From NCBI RefSeq assembly GCF_052857255.1, contig NC_135507.1, forward strand, positions 77,412,350-77,476,349: DNA of 64,000 nucleotides, given 5' to 3'. Within the stretch, counting starts at the first letter, position 1. The number at the start of each line of letters is the position of its first letter. Below the pieces are notes generated by a model that made no database searches, was not told where the DNA came from, and saw only the letters and a program-made list of their open reading frames with translations. This DNA comes from Amblyomma americanum. Lineage: Eukaryota > Arthropoda > Arachnida > Ixodida > Ixodidae. Below are positions 21,619 through 33,370 of this stretch, one piece after another. Position numbers and translations under genes: made by a program.

Positions 21619-24600
21619 CACATGGACACCAATAACGTTTAGGTTCTCTTGGAAAACTTCCGCAGTATACTACCGAAACTTCATGTTCTCAATTCATTCA
21701 TTTACACATGTTCCGCGGATGTCATTGTCGGCGCTGAAACCTGGCTTTCGGACGACATCCCCGACTCTGAATTGTCACTTCCGCCTTCGTTTCAAATTTT
21801 TCGTAAAGATAGGACCGGTTCTCGAGGGGGAGGAGTAATCATAACAATAAAAAAGGAATTCCGCCCGATCGTTGTACCTATTGACACAGGACTGGAAATG
21901 ATTTGGGTCTCGGCACATGTTGGAACTAGAAAAATTATCTTAGGAGTTCTTTACAGACCTCCTGACTCTGCATCTGATTTTACTGATTCCCTGAATGAAG
22001 CCTTAGAGCAGATAACACTTAAACATCCCAAATCAATTCTTGACCTGTGCGGAGATTTCAACTATCCTTTTATCAACTGGTTGGATTATTCTGTCAGCCA
22101 TCATAATAACCGAGCCGAATGTATTTGCTTTCTCAATCTGTTGCAACTATATCAACTAACTCAGCTGGTTCGTGAACCCACACGCGGCGATAATACCTTA
22201 GATCTAGTTTTCACCAACCATTCTGACCATGCGTCTGCTTCTGTGCTGGAGGAAATCAGCGACCACAAGACTATTCATTGCCGCTTCAGCTTGCCTCGCC
22301 CTGATAGCGCAAGGATCAGCAAAGAGATACTGGATTACGCACGTGCAGATATACCTAAAATGAATAGCATTCTAACAAGCTTTGCAGCTGATTTCCGCCA
22401 CGACTTCACTAAACGTACTACGAATGAAAACTGGTGCTTATTTCGCGATAAATTAAAAGAACTTGAGAAGATATGCGTTCCCAAATTCACAATCTCAAAC
22501 TGAATAAATGATCCCTGGTTCACTAACGAATGCAAAAGGTACTTAAACAGAAAAAAGAGGGTATACAGAAGAGCTTCAAGAACCAATGCACCACTCGACT
22601 GGATGAAATATAAGAAAATTGCTGCGCTTACTAAAAGAAAACTCGAAGAAGAGAAACAAAAATGCTATAACGACACACTTCCGAAACTATTAAAAAGTGA
22701 TCCCAAAAAGTTTTGGCGCACTGTAAATGCTAAAAGCAGCAACACTTTACCAGCACTAACTACAGGAGAGGGCTTGCCCTTACCGTTAGACGAGTGCGCC
22801 GAAATCTTCAACAAATCTTTTAGTGACATGTTCACAAATGAACTCCCCACTAATAATTTACCGCCAATTTCTCCAACATACACACGGTTTCAATTTGCAC
22901 CAATTACTATCACAACAAATGGCGTCGCCCGCGCAATCGACAAGCTAGAACTAAAAAAGGCCCCAGGACCCGATGGGATCAGTACAAATATTCTGAAACT
23001 AACATGTCACGAATCATCTGGTCTGCTCGCGCTGATATTTCAACAATCTCTGGATACAGGACAGCTCCCGGACGACTGGAAACAAGCACACATCATTCCC
23101 GTACACAAATCAGGAAGTAACACCGATCCAAACAACTTCAGGCCTATCTCACTTACTTGTATCTGCTGCAAACTACTAGAGCATATCTTCTTTTCCCACA
23201 TCATGAACCATCTGAACCTCAATAACTTACTTCTCGAGAACCAGCACGGATTCCGGCAAAACCGATCATGCCAGTCGCAACTCTTTGAGCTTGTGACTGA
23301 CCTTCATCAATCCCTACACATGTCTCATCTCACAGACGCCATTTTCATTGACTTTACAAAAGCTTTTGACCGTGTTGCCCACAAACGCTTACTGCTAAAG
23401 ACCCGAAATTTACAGCTCGACGACAAAACAACTACATGGATCGAGCAATTCCTAACCGATCGTTACCAGTCGGTCAAAATTGAGAACCTCATTTCTAAAC
23501 CCACTCGCGTATTATCCGGTGTCCCACAGGGCTCAGTATTAGGGCCATTACTTTTTCTAATTTATATAAACGACATAGCCTCTAATATTACTTCATCAAT
23601 ACGGCTTTTCGCAGACGACTGCGTAATATACAGGCAGATAACCACCGCGACTTATGCACTAGCTCTCCAATCAGATCTAACAGAACTAACTGAATGGTGT
23701 TCAACGTGGCAGATGGATATTAATGCCAGTAAAACTAAGCATGTAAGATTCTCTAGCGTAGCAGAAACATCACAGAATAATTACCGGTTAAATAATAGTG
23801 GAATTGACTCCGTGTCGTGTATAAAATATCTGGGAGTGTTTTTAAGTCAGAACTTAACCTGGGATGCTCACATTGAATACATAACTAATAAAGCCTTTAA
23901 AAAAATTGGTCTCTTGAAACGCCGTTTACCCCTTGCGAACACTGAAACACGGCACAGCGCTTATACAACGCTTATCAGATCATCTGTTGAATACGCTTCT
24001 CTTATATGGAACCCCTCCCAAGCGATTCTTACAAATGCTCTAGAAGCAGTACAAAATAAAGCCGTCAGATTCATATTGTCATCCTACTCACGTCATCAAA
24101 GCGTATCAGCAATGAAGCAAGTCATGAATCTTCAACCTCTTGCTACACGTAGAAAGTTCGCCCGGTTGTCATTATTTCACACCTTATACTATAGCGAAAC
24201 GCCATTCTCCCGAAATCATATCTTTCCTGCACCTCATTGTTCAGCTCGCCTGGATCATGCGCATAAGGTACGTCCGATTTTCGCTCGCACACTAAAATAT
24301 CAGAAGTCACCGCTGGTTTTGTCAATAAATGAATGGAACTCATTGCCACCCAGCATTGTCGGCCATACTGAATTATCATCTTTTCAAACAGCTTTACTAA
24401 CATTTCTGAACACGGAAAATGCGTCATAGAGTGCTGAATGATTTACCGTGTCCGTGAATTTTTGGCGGTCCTTTTTTGCTTTGCCATTTCTTGTGTGCTG
24501 AACAGCTCCGGAGCCTCTTTTATGTGCCATTGTATTTTTAGTTACTTATTTTGCCCTAATTATTACTCACTTGTTTGAACGTGTTGAACTTTGTGGTTTC

Positions 24601-24756
24601 AATATGTTATACTGCACTTAACCAAATGTTACCCAAACTCTGCCCTCTGTATATTTACCATCATTTGTTATGAGTTGATTTGTTATGTGTGCTTTCTTTT
24701 CATCATTCCCCCTTTATGTAATGCCCTCTTCTGGGTCTTTAGGGTAAACGAATATA

Positions 24757-24815
<59 letters not shown>

Positions 24816-24825
24816 AAATAGCAAA
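21619..24825 (+). mobile_element. CR1/L2-type LINE inserted in intron 4 of copy 1
   Basis: The element is truncated at its 5' end just inside the endonuclease and runs through RT to a 3' UTR and an AAAT-repeat tail (24,755-24,820). A possible 8-bp target duplication, atagcaaa, lies at 21,611-21,618 and 24,818-24,825; part of it could belong to the tail. Intron 4 of copy 2 (38,646-39,294) lacks the element. Confidence 0.8.
21649..24429 (+). pseudogene. LINE ORF2: endonuclease plus reverse transcriptase, one nonsense codon
   Basis: One frame runs from 21,649 to the TAG at 24,427-24,429, broken only by TGA at 22,501-22,503. The EEP endonuclease shows AETWLSDD, LYRPPDS, LCGDFNYP and EISDHKTIH. 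The RT shows KAPGPDGIS, FRPISLTCICCKLLE, FIDFTKAFDRVAH, GVPQGSVLGPLLFLIYINDI and RLFADDCVIYR, all catalytic Asp present. No RNase H follows, as expected for CR1/L2-type elements. The enzyme would nick target DNA and copy the LINE RNA. The near-intact frame points to recent insertion. ORF1 is not present. Confidence 0.88.
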
Positions 24826-25691
24826 TTGCGGGCGCCTTAAGTTTCCGTATTTCAACTAGTCACCCTATCCCACAGGGATGAATTGTGCTTGTTAATTCCA
24901 CTATGTTGACAGGCGCGCTTTTATAGGGACAAAGCACTTGCGGATATTTGTGATAGATATCATGACCCTTATTTTTTACTGTTTTTGAACATTCATGGTG
25001 CTTTAATTTTCGGTTCCGAGAAAACCTAATAATCAATAAATTGGGCGCTCACTAAAATTGTTCCATAAAACAGCGCAAACTTGACGCGACAAAAAATTAA
25101 AAAAGCCTGCAAATGTGCTTCTTCCTTCTTCCCTGCCTCATCCAGTTCAGGCTGTTTCTCACAACAATCAAATTACTCCGCTAGCCCAAACTATTCTATG
25201 AAACCCTCATTGCCACCGACCTGGCTGGCAGTCGTCTGCAAAGTCCTTCCACTGACACGCCTCTTATGTGGGAATTCGCCGACGCCGGCCATCAGACGGG
25301 AAGTGGAGTTAATTCATTTGTCGAGAAAGTATGGTTGAAAACCTGTTGGCGTGATTCTCAGGTGCGCAACCGCGGGTATACGTATCTTCCAGCCAGAAAG
25401 TAACAATTGCTGCAGAGAAAATATTAACCACAAAAATCGCTATAAGATTCGTCTTCATCTTAAAAAAATCAGATCATGCTCTTCACGTTCAAAACCGGGC
25501 ACTTCCGTGCATCACGAGCGTCGTTTGCCCGCAGTTACGTTACCGTTTCGTGGTGATTGGCCGGTAAGGGTGTCGTATCTTGGCTGTGCCCGCACTCCTT
25601 CAAGCTGTGATTGTTTGTGTTTGCGATGTCGGCTACAGGATAGTGTGCGGATTCCCGCGCACACTGACCGGCCGAAAACTGCTTTCCGCAG

Positions 25692-25891
25692 GTACAAGCT
25701 GCAAGTGGGGCGTGCCCCCTTCAAGTCACCAACGAGGAAAAAGGCTTTGGCCAGAATCAATAGTAACGAATTCGGGATCCCCTCGACTGTCTCCCCCGCC
25801 GCGAGCGCTCTCATCCGGTGGATTCTACAACCGGAGCCCGCTAGGCGGCCGAGCATCAGAGCCATCATGCACCACGAGTTCATGACAAGAG
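25692..25891 (+). CDS. PLK-like copy 1, exon 5
   Basis: 200 nt, phase 2 to 1. It completes the Met codon and reads YKLQVGRAPFKSP, then the C-lobe SPAASALIRWILQPEP and ARRPSIRAIMHHEF. The acceptor is CCGCAG and the donor GTAGGC. It lies about 870 bp downstream of the LINE inserted in intron 4. Confidence 0.8.
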
Positions 25892-28537
25892 GTAGGCTTA
25901 AACTTACAACTCTGCAGCTGTGTGACTGTGTGCTGTACTGCTTCAATCATGGTGTTTTTTTTGTTTTGAACGCAATAGCGTTATATCTGACGTTCGGAGA
26001 AAAAGCCGTGCACGTCGCCGCATCTAATTTGTTACTGTTCCGCAGAGGTCGTGACGTCATAGTCAACCAATGAGAGTGAGGCATGAATTCGGACACGGAG
26101 AACAGTGGGTTTGGAGGGGTGTCAACTGCGCAGCACTCAGAGCGTGCGGCCAGTTTCCGCTGCTATGTGGTTGGCGCGTCGAGTCACGTGACAGAGTGCA
26201 ATCACATGGCTGTGGAGGCAGAGGAGCAACAAACCAGCATTCCTAAGAAGAAAAAGGCTCCGAGATAAATGCATGCTTACAGTAATGGTTCTTTTAGATT
26301 ACGAAGGAGGGGTGATTCGGGGGCAAGAAACTTGCTCTACATATCGTAGCCCAGGCAATGCTGACGTCCGCGCCGATTCCTCCTGCAGCGGGCGGCGGAA
26401 AGACAAGTGGAGCGCCGTAGTGTTGTCATGTCAACGGAATGCAGCTGAAATAACTTTATCCCCGAGAACGGCTCGAACCTGCGACGGCGCTAAGAAAGCA
26501 GCTTCGTTCCCCGATGGCTCAGACAATTCAGGCACCGACATTAACTTGTCATGCTGCGTGGATGTCCACGATTTGTTCTGTTTCTTTGTTTCTTTGTTTT
26601 TTTTAGATCACGTCTCCTTCAGTCACCATGTGCGCTGTAGTAGTTGAAACTGAAAGCAAATGGAGTTTCCTACACTTGGTGAAGAGGCCTTTAGCTTTGT
26701 CGTGTCCTTCTTCTCAATGGTCGGTTACGAGTTCAAAATCTTTTTAACGCGACAGCAATCAAGGGTGCTGTTCGGAGGAAAACCCAGCCTACTAGTTAGT
26801 GTCGGCCGATTCTCATCACTCTGCTAGTGCAACAATCCCTGGAGTCAGCGGCAGATGAAAGAGGATAGTCCAGTCCCTACAGCTCCAGGGTCCGGGATAG
26901 TCGCCTATGTATTGTGGCGCCGCTCCCTCCATTGTCTCATGTACAGGGTGAAGAGAATCGACTTACTCCACTGGCTGGAAGGGGTGTCCTCTGATGGGGA
27001 AAACCTGCATTTTTGTTGACTTGTTTCTGACTATAACAGGTCCAGAGGTATCCCTCAAAGGCCAGATGAGGATAATCGATGAAGGTGGAGAATCACTCGA
27101 TACCACTGGCTGGAATAGGGATCCTTTGAGTGGCATTTGCCACTTCGTTCTTGAGTTGTATCCGACTATAGTACATCAGCTGAATCAGCACCAATGAGTT
27201 GCTTTTTTGTGGGAACACGTTTTATTAGTAAACTGAATTCTTCCCCGGCTTTCTTGTTTCTGTGTACGTGCGGAGGCTTGCGCGTGCTTATGCCTCGGGC
27301 ACCTGACACTACGTCTAAGCGTAACTTTACCCACAGATCATTCTTTACTCTTGTGTGAGCGAATTCGCAAGAACACGAAATTATTTTGCTGACTGCAATA
27401 GTTGGTGTCAAAACGAAACATTGTGTCTTCCTACGCGCCATTGCCAGAGCTACCAATTTCTCTTTTCGTGCGTAAGCACTAATACGACTGGTACCAACCC
27501 CGAGCAAAATCGTCCGTTCCCTGTTGCCTTGTCTGTTCCCAGCTGGCCGAGCGCGAGCGCTCCGTCTCCCAGCTCTGCCTGCTCATCGGCTTTCACGTAG
27601 CACGAATTGTGCTTTCCCACTGCTTTGAATGTATTAAACAATTTTTTTAAATGAGGTTGGTCGCGACGACAGGAAAGTCAGCCATAGTAGATAAAATAAT
27701 GTTGATATGAAAACATCTCCCATGATAAAAAAGTTTATTGTAGGCTTATGCAGCAATTTTTATTCACGGGACAAACTTTTATGGCTATGACTCGCAAGAA
27801 CAAAATCTTCACAAAAAAAAACTTTGAGCCGATCTTCTATGTCCATGATATAGTTCACGTTTGGAAAACTGCTGTGCATATCAGCGGCACAGGACTAATA
27901 ATGTCAACGAAAACAGAAGGTAGACCTCTAACAGTCGAAATCGAAGAATCGAAATGGGTTTCTCGTGGTGACATCAAAAAACGGGTTCAGCACGGTTTAA
28001 CGTTCATTACATAACTAATCCTTAGTGCAGCCGGCCTGTATATACTAAATGTTCCGATTTCTAAGACGCACGACGCGGTAATTCGCATCCTGCGATGCTG
28101 GCTCTGCACTGTGTTCAACATGGATTCCTGATACAGGCGGATTTTAAACCGTTTAGAATGGGGCCAGCTGAGCTGCATATCAGAAACATTTATGTGAATT
28201 CTACTACCACTCGTTATACATCGATGTGGCCTTTCAGGCATGTGTACAACTTCGTTGCACTTGGCCCTGTGGAACAGAACTCTCACTGCTGAGAAGCATC
28301 AGCTACTGGTTCGCGTGGAAGACTGTTCTACAAGCGCACACATTCCCAAGCTTCCTTGATTTTTTTTTATACTCGTACTTATTGTTTACATCGTTCTCTT
28401 CTTTGAGTACGAGCAGCAACTTGCGAATCTCGACAGGTCCTCGACATCTTTTTTCCAGAAGTGCTAATCACACCGCCTAGTTTATGGCATTGATATATCC
28501 CCACAGCCCCTGAATGCTTTTCGCCCTCTCCTTCCAG
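25892..28537 (+). other. Intron 5 of PLK-like copy 1
   Basis: Stretches at about 27,355-27,640 and 27,740-28,340 are conserved with intron 5 of copy 2 (37,205-38,200, inverted). About 26,065-27,180 is present only here and includes two cores of the dispersed 'ggctgg...gtatccgacta' repeat (26,960-27,180). No exon is called. A conserved frame around 27,450-27,600 is noted as a finding. Confidence 0.55.
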
Positions 28538-28638
28538 GGCTGCTTCCTCCATACCTGCCTGCCTCACACGGAGGCACTCAACCAACCGGACTCAACCTAC
28601 CGGAGACACGCGTCGGAGAAAAACGAAGGTTGAGCTGA
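28538..28638 (+). CDS. PLK-like copy 1, exon 6 (terminal exon)
   Basis: It follows a good polypyrimidine tract and CTTCCAG. It completes a Gly codon and reads LLPPYLPASHGGTQ, then GLNLPETRVGEKRRLS, and stops at TGA 28,636-28,638. Copy 2 has the same exon with one codon more and a stop at the equivalent position. The tail has no similarity to polo boxes that I can see. Confidence 0.7.
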
Positions 28639-28998
28639 ATCGGACTGCGTCTCGCATTGAAAAGGCACACACGGGAACGGTTACACGTAATTAGTGCTTT
28701 AGGTGTTTCGGATTTTTGTTTTTCTGCTTTTGTTACTGTTATTGTAACCGCTGTTTTATTTGCATTAACCAAAATTTAGAACGCCTTTGTTTCCACTCAA
28801 TCTTAAGACATCTTTTTTTCTTGTTGACATGCACTGTTAATTGTTTGTCTTTGGTGCACATGTACAGATCATATTTTTGAAAATGCCTGTGCCGTTACCG
28901 CCAAGGCTGCGATAGGACTCCAAATGCGATTGCAGTGAATCAGTTCTCTTCTGTGCAACGGCTGTAATGCGATTTTAAATTTTTACAGTGGACTTTTG

Positions 28999-29004
28999 AA
29001 TAAA
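28999..29004 (+). promoter_or_regulatory. Putative poly(A) signal, PLK-like copy 1
   Basis: AATAAA lies about 360 bp after the exon-6 stop, in a 3' UTR whose sequence ('caaggctgcga', 'ctgtaatgcgattttaa') is conserved in units 2 and 3. Confidence 0.6.
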
Positions 29005-29097
29005 CATTTTATTATTCTTTGTTTTGTGTACCTATTTGCACCCACTGCAGCTGTTGGAAGAACAATCTTTGTCGTCGCACAAAGAGAAAAAAATTGA

Positions 29098-29446
29098 GGC
29101 ACTTTGTTGACCTAAAGTGCGGTGAGGCGACAGCCTTCACGGCGGTATTGCTGCTTGTGTCACTGATCTGTGGGTCAGATTTTAATTAAGTGCTTGCGTT
29201 TGTCCGCATTCTGAGAATCAATTGAAGCGAGTGCTAGAAGGGAGGTTGCGCGGCACTCGGCTTGGTCGACAGCTGCGAGGCGTCTGGCGCGGACGCAGCG
29301 CTTGCGCTGTGGCGCCACCTCGATGTCGAAACATGGCCTCCCAGATTATCCGCGTGCGCTCTCGCGCACTGGTGATCTCGAAGGCCATGGGCACAAGAGA
29401 GTAACGGATGGACGCAACATGAGCCATTAAAGGCTTTCGCCTTAAA
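29098..29446. repeat. Insertion in the 3' flank of unit 1
   Basis: Unit 0 runs directly from its match of 29,097 to its match of 29,447 (about position 119), so these 350 bp are an insertion or were deleted elsewhere. The right end ('agccattaaaggctttcgcc') is shared with 34,475-34,500, which suggests a dispersed element family. Confidence 0.55.
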
Positions 29447-29732
29447 ATGATAGTAGGTGGCAGAGATTTTCAACAACACCAACTGCGGAATCTCGAATCG
29501 AAACTTTGCTTTCTCACGTGGCTACTTCGTGGAGGTTACCAGATGGTAGGGCCAATAGACCATATGCGAAATGCGCAGCTCCATCTCGTTTACAAGTTGC
29601 GAGTTAGGTCCGCCATCTTGGTAACGGCGAGGAAGCAGCATAACCGCCATTACTCTATGGGAAGCGGAGACTGTATGCGCAATGCCCGCGCGGATTCACA
29701 AGCCGCAGATCGACCCACATCGTATAAAGAAA

Positions 29733-31193
29733 ATGGCGACGCACTGCTGTGTCCCCTGGTGTAAACAGCGAGGACCCAAGGATCCTGGCGGTAACAAGGT
29801 GCGGGGTATTTACTTTGACACCCGTGTAATCCGTGCCCGAGAGGTAGGGAAACATCGGGCGTACCCGGTCGCCCTTATTAATAGTCGTCTCGGTGAAAAA
29901 AAGATACATAACCTGGAGTTGACTACAAATGACAATACTGGTTAGAGAAATACCGTGTTGTACCTTAACCGATGTTAGTGAAAGTTATGAAAGGCTTCCT
30001 TTCATTCTCGCGCCAAACCCGCGGTGTGCCCATGTTATCTGCATGTACAGCAGCACGACTTTTTTTTTTTACCCAACAGCCGTGACAACAGCCGTGTCGT
30101 TAGAGCAAATTCAGATGCTGTGAATGTGCAAAGGCTGTAAATATAAGGGGCATGGTGTTCGCTCTTGTAAGCCCGTGGTCAAAAGGGCGTGCATTTATGC
30201 CGAGCTTTGCTCAGGTACAGGCTAACATTCGCGCCGTGATTGAGATGCTGGATAGTGCGGATAAAGCGGTGGACGCACATTCTCGCGCCGGTGGCACACG
30301 GGGACTTACGATCGTGATCAATTATCCCTCTTACGCGGTCCAACTAACCGAACCGCACTGAGTTTGCCGAGCTCTAGCGCACAACACGATCGCCTACGGT
30401 TGCGGCCGATCGCAATTTGTTTAATAATCCGCATCGCGAAAAATCGCGATCGAAAGTGCCCGCTGAACAAATATGCATATTGACCACAACAGCCTTGTAA
30501 CAAACACTTGCACCGTTTCGGTTCAGCTATCTTTATTATCAGGCGGAGTATTTTTAAATGTCGCGCGCTGGTCAAAATATTCATGTATAGCAAATATAGG
30601 TTAGTGATGAATTATTTGTTGATACAGGTTTTAACTACATGTACCACTCTTGAAACCTGCAGGTTTCTTATCATCGCTTCCCAAGAGATGCCACATTATA
30701 CAAAAAGTGGATCATCGCCATCAAGCGAGACGAAGGGAAATACTTCAAGGCGACAAAATGCACAAGAGTATGCTCATGGCATTTCCTGCCATCAGACTTT
30801 ATTCCTGGTGTATCATGCGGCAACAACTTACTGCGACAAACAGCCTGCCCCAGTGTGTTCATCTTTGGCAAAAAGCAACAGCTTCGCAAATCACCCAAGA
30901 AGCGAACATTGAGCGCCTGTCCACAAGCACATCAGATTTCAGATCAAGCTATTGTTCAAGCACTGACTGTAGAAGACAGCGCAGCAGAGTTTTTTGGTGA
31001 CCAGCCTAGTGATCGATCGTCTGCAGCAGCTCTAGTGTCCGAAGCACCTGAAAGAGAGAGAGACACCGTCAACTGTTCACCTGCTTCTGGTACAACCCCT
31101 TTATTAGGTACACAATTGCTACCACAAACACATGGCAAACCTTCAAAAGCACCCGGTAAATGCAGTGAACGAAAGCAACAACTAATGTGCTAA
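29733..31193 (+). CDS. THAP-domain protein, two exons
   Basis: Exon 1 (29,733-29,798; MATHCCVPWCKQRGPKDP) and exon 2 (30,663-31,193) join in phase 0 across a GT-AG intron of 864 bp, predicting 198 residues. The first 90 residues form a THAP C2CH zinc finger, a sequence-specific DNA-binding fold. It shows the CxxC in CCVPWC, then YHRFPRDATLYKKW, then C-SWHF, and an AVPTIF-box equivalent (TACPSVFIF). A basic stretch follows (KKQQLRKSPKKR), then a low-complexity Ser/Ala-rich tail with no other domain. Another in-frame ATG at 29,682 would add 17 residues. I prefer 29,733 because THAP proteins usually begin a few residues before the first Cys. THAP domains occur in host regulators and in P-element-like transposases; no transposase domain follows. 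It converges on the SWIM exon at 31,195. Confidence 0.75.
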
Positions 31194-31194
31194 C

Positions 31195-31885
31195 CATCAG
31201 AATTTGTTGTTCTTCAGCTGTGAAGACAGCAGGAAATGTGTGAGGCACTGCACCAGTAAACAGCTCCAGTCGTGGGACAGCACAATTGGTGCCTGCACCA
31301 GGGGCTATGGTGGATGATATCCAGGTCTTAAAATCGTGTGGACTGTCCGACTGCTGGTATGTCAGTGGAGAGCCAACTAGAGCAAGGCCTGCCTTTGTAT
31401 TTACCAGAGGAACCCGCACGCCCTGCAACACAGCGGCAAAAGGAAGGTCACCCAGTGCCTCCAGTTCAGCACGAAGTGACTGGATTGCGGCTACTTGGCT
31501 AGATTCATCCTGGTAGTCCAGGCTTGCACCTGAAAGGCGAGCAGTCACTGGCAACTGCGCACCGCCTTCTCGTGGGGCTCGCCAGTACACGTCGAGAACA
31601 CTTGCAGGCTTGATGTCTTTCTGTCTTGGGCGTCTCCACTGCTGAGGAAGCTCCGTGCAGGCAAGCTCTGGTGGTGGCTCTGCAAATCCCTGCTCCTTCA
31701 ACAGGGCTAGCAGGCGTACTGCTGCAAGGACGTGACTGCAGGCTCCACTCTTTCCTGCTGGGCATTCGCAGGCAGTGGTACGAGGCACGCCGGTGGTAAT
31801 GTGAAAAGACATCTGCACATTGTAGGGACGGCCACTCTTCTTCTGACTGCGGAAACATGTGCAATGCACGTGGACGATACCAAGT
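31195..31885 (-). CDS. SWIM zinc-finger protein, internal exon (partial gene)
   Basis: A single frame of about 230 codons runs from a good acceptor (TTTTCAG at 31,886-31,892 on -) to a possible GTTAGC donor at 31,189-31,194. Near the start lies ACECPAGKSGACSHVLAAV, the CxCx(n)CxH signature of SWIM zinc fingers, which bind DNA or protein. Further on are CTELPQQWRRPRQKD, then VLDVYWRAP, then DESSQVAAIQSLRAELEALG. Large animal proteins with a SWIM finger followed by a YqaJ-type nuclease domain carry comparable text, but no nuclease exon is seen in this window. The gene is therefore incomplete here or broken. The frame stays open to 31,069 past the donor, antisense to the THAP exon. Confidence 0.6.
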
Positions 31886-32124
31886 CTGAAAAGAAAATCC
31901 AAAACAATCCTGTGGTACTCATGAAGTTCAAAATTTATCCTGTAATTGGACTCTTTTACATCATATGTTGCGTTGAAAATTTGACGGAGCACGTAATTCA
32001 AACCAGACTGAATATAGATTCATGGAAGATAATCTTTATCCTGATATCTTGATATGCTTCAGATCAAACCTATCGGCATGCGATGTCATGCTAGAGCTGA
32101 AGAGCAGGTAATCGATGGACTGTT

Positions 32125-32575
32125 GATACTAGGGTCATTGTAGGACTGGGCGTCTTCAAAGCTTTTGATAGTGTCAAACACGTGGCCATACTTGAGAACC
32201 TTAGCGCGCTAAATGTTGGAGTCAAGTCATATAACAACATAAGGAACTTCCTCTCAAATCTGACTGCGAGCATCCGGCTTTACGGACCATCACTCGGAAA
32301 CATTAGATTTGGCAATAGAGGGACGCCACAAGGGTCCGTTCTCTCTCCGACCGTGTTTAATGTAGCGAAGATTGGGCTTCCAGGGTAGTTGGACAGAATC
32401 ATAAATCTCCTTTACACCATATATGCTGACGATTTGACGCTGTGGGTGAGCTGGGGTAGCGACGGACAGATTGAAAGCACACTTCAGAGAGCCATAGATG
32501 TAATAGAGAAATACCTGGAGCGGATTGGGTTAAAATCGCCGGCAGAGAAATCAGAGGCTCTTTTTTAGGAAACAC
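32125..32575 (+). pseudogene. Non-LTR reverse transcriptase fragment
   Basis: The frame shows FKAFDSVKHVAILE (motif A), GTPQGSVLSPTVFN (motif B) and TIYADDLTLWVSW (motif C), ending ERIGLKSPAEKSEAL. One nonsense codon (TAG, 32,386-32,388) interrupts it. Both ends are cut off. The text resembles I/Jockey-group RTs of ticks. Confidence 0.75.
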
Positions 32576-32969
32576 GACAGTAGAGGGGTCCAACGCAGGA
32601 CCTCCCGAATGCGAGGCGGACGCTTTAGCCCAATGCCACCGCTTCGCGAACTGCGATTCACTCCTGCAAAAAATAAATACGACTACGCAATCTGCCTTAC
32701 AATAGCTGAGTTTTCAATTTCCGAAAACCTCTCATTGTGAGAGCCAAGTAAAAGAGTGCGATTTATATTACCTTCCCCATACCAATTCATAAATCGAAAT
32801 GTTGAAGATGAGACACTGGCTACACATAAATGCACCCAGATGAACTGTTAGCGATGAAAGAGTGCAGCAATAACTGGAGCATAAGATGCATTTCACTTGA
32901 AAAGAAACACTGGCCATAGTCACTGGCCGCATGAACTCGCCCTGGAGTGACTGCAGATTGAAAAAAATG

Positions 32970-33370
32970 GTGGTGGTTTAGCTCTGGTTAAACCTGGAGT
33001 GACGCGATAGCTACATCTGGCCGAGTGGAACGCGCTCGGCTGAATTGCAAAGTCAGTCTTTCGCCGCGCCGTTTCTCTGGGCGCTCCTTAATCTTCGTCC
33101 CCCTTAACACAGCGCATGCGCACTGCAGTGACAGCTCGGCTTCGCCGGCGCGCTGCGACGTCGGCAGCAGCAGCTGCTCTACACCACGTGACCAACCACT
33201 TGGCTGGTCCCGTGACCAGCCACAGCACCGCGCCGCCGGCAGCTGCTCCGCACCTCGTGGCCAACCACGTGGCGGTGGCGGCACCGCCACTCTGATGGCT
33301 CGTAATGCTACCGTGCTGCAGCTATCGCTACACAAACGGTTGTCGTAGTAATCGTTGCAAATTTTCTTTT
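32970..33370. repeat. CpG-rich segment, probable dispersed repeat
   Basis: A GC-rich block with repeated 'accacgtg' and 'ggctggtc' motifs interrupts the C-terminal side of the Tc1-like fragment at about 33,370. Its family is not established from this window alone. Confidence 0.35.

Larger units (their letters stand above)
14692..28638 (+). pseudogene. PLK-like kinase gene, copy 1 (six exons, kinase-only, decaying)
   Basis: Exons are 14,692-14,811, 18,580-18,687, 19,609-19,725, 20,928-21,241, 25,692-25,891 and 28,538-28,638, joined in compatible phases (0,0,0,2,1), predicting about 319 residues. It encodes a polo-like Ser/Thr kinase domain: an N-terminal TEYTRGKFLGK + GGSA glycine loop, Lys in VYAGK, HRDLKLGN, DFGLAT, and the PLK-type end SALIRWILQPEPARRPS. 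The known polo family has C-terminal polo boxes. None is found here, and exon 6 supplies a 32-residue tail and a stop. Lesions: the glycine-loop GGFA is GGSA, APE is AAE, and the F-helix Asp (DxW) is His. Intron 1 has a GAG acceptor and introns 3 and 4 have GC donors. There is no frameshift or internal stop, so expression is possible, but catalytic activity is doubtful. Confidence 0.7.
9090..29560 (+). repeat. Duplicated unit 1 (segmental duplication, + orientation)
   Basis: This stretch is paralogous, in reverse orientation, to 36,205-51,815. Matching blocks are 9,090-10,850 with 49,905-51,815, 14,345-15,070 with 49,030-49,715, all six PLK-like exons, the intron-1 and intron-3 SINEs, and the 3' end. 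Block 10,857-14,307 is an exception: it is a mobile element present in direct orientation at a different site in unit 2. Unit-1-specific insertions are a SINE (13,702-13,930), a MITE-like piece in intron 3, a LINE in intron 4, about 1.1 kb in intron 5, and about 350 bp in the 3' flank. Confidence 0.8.
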
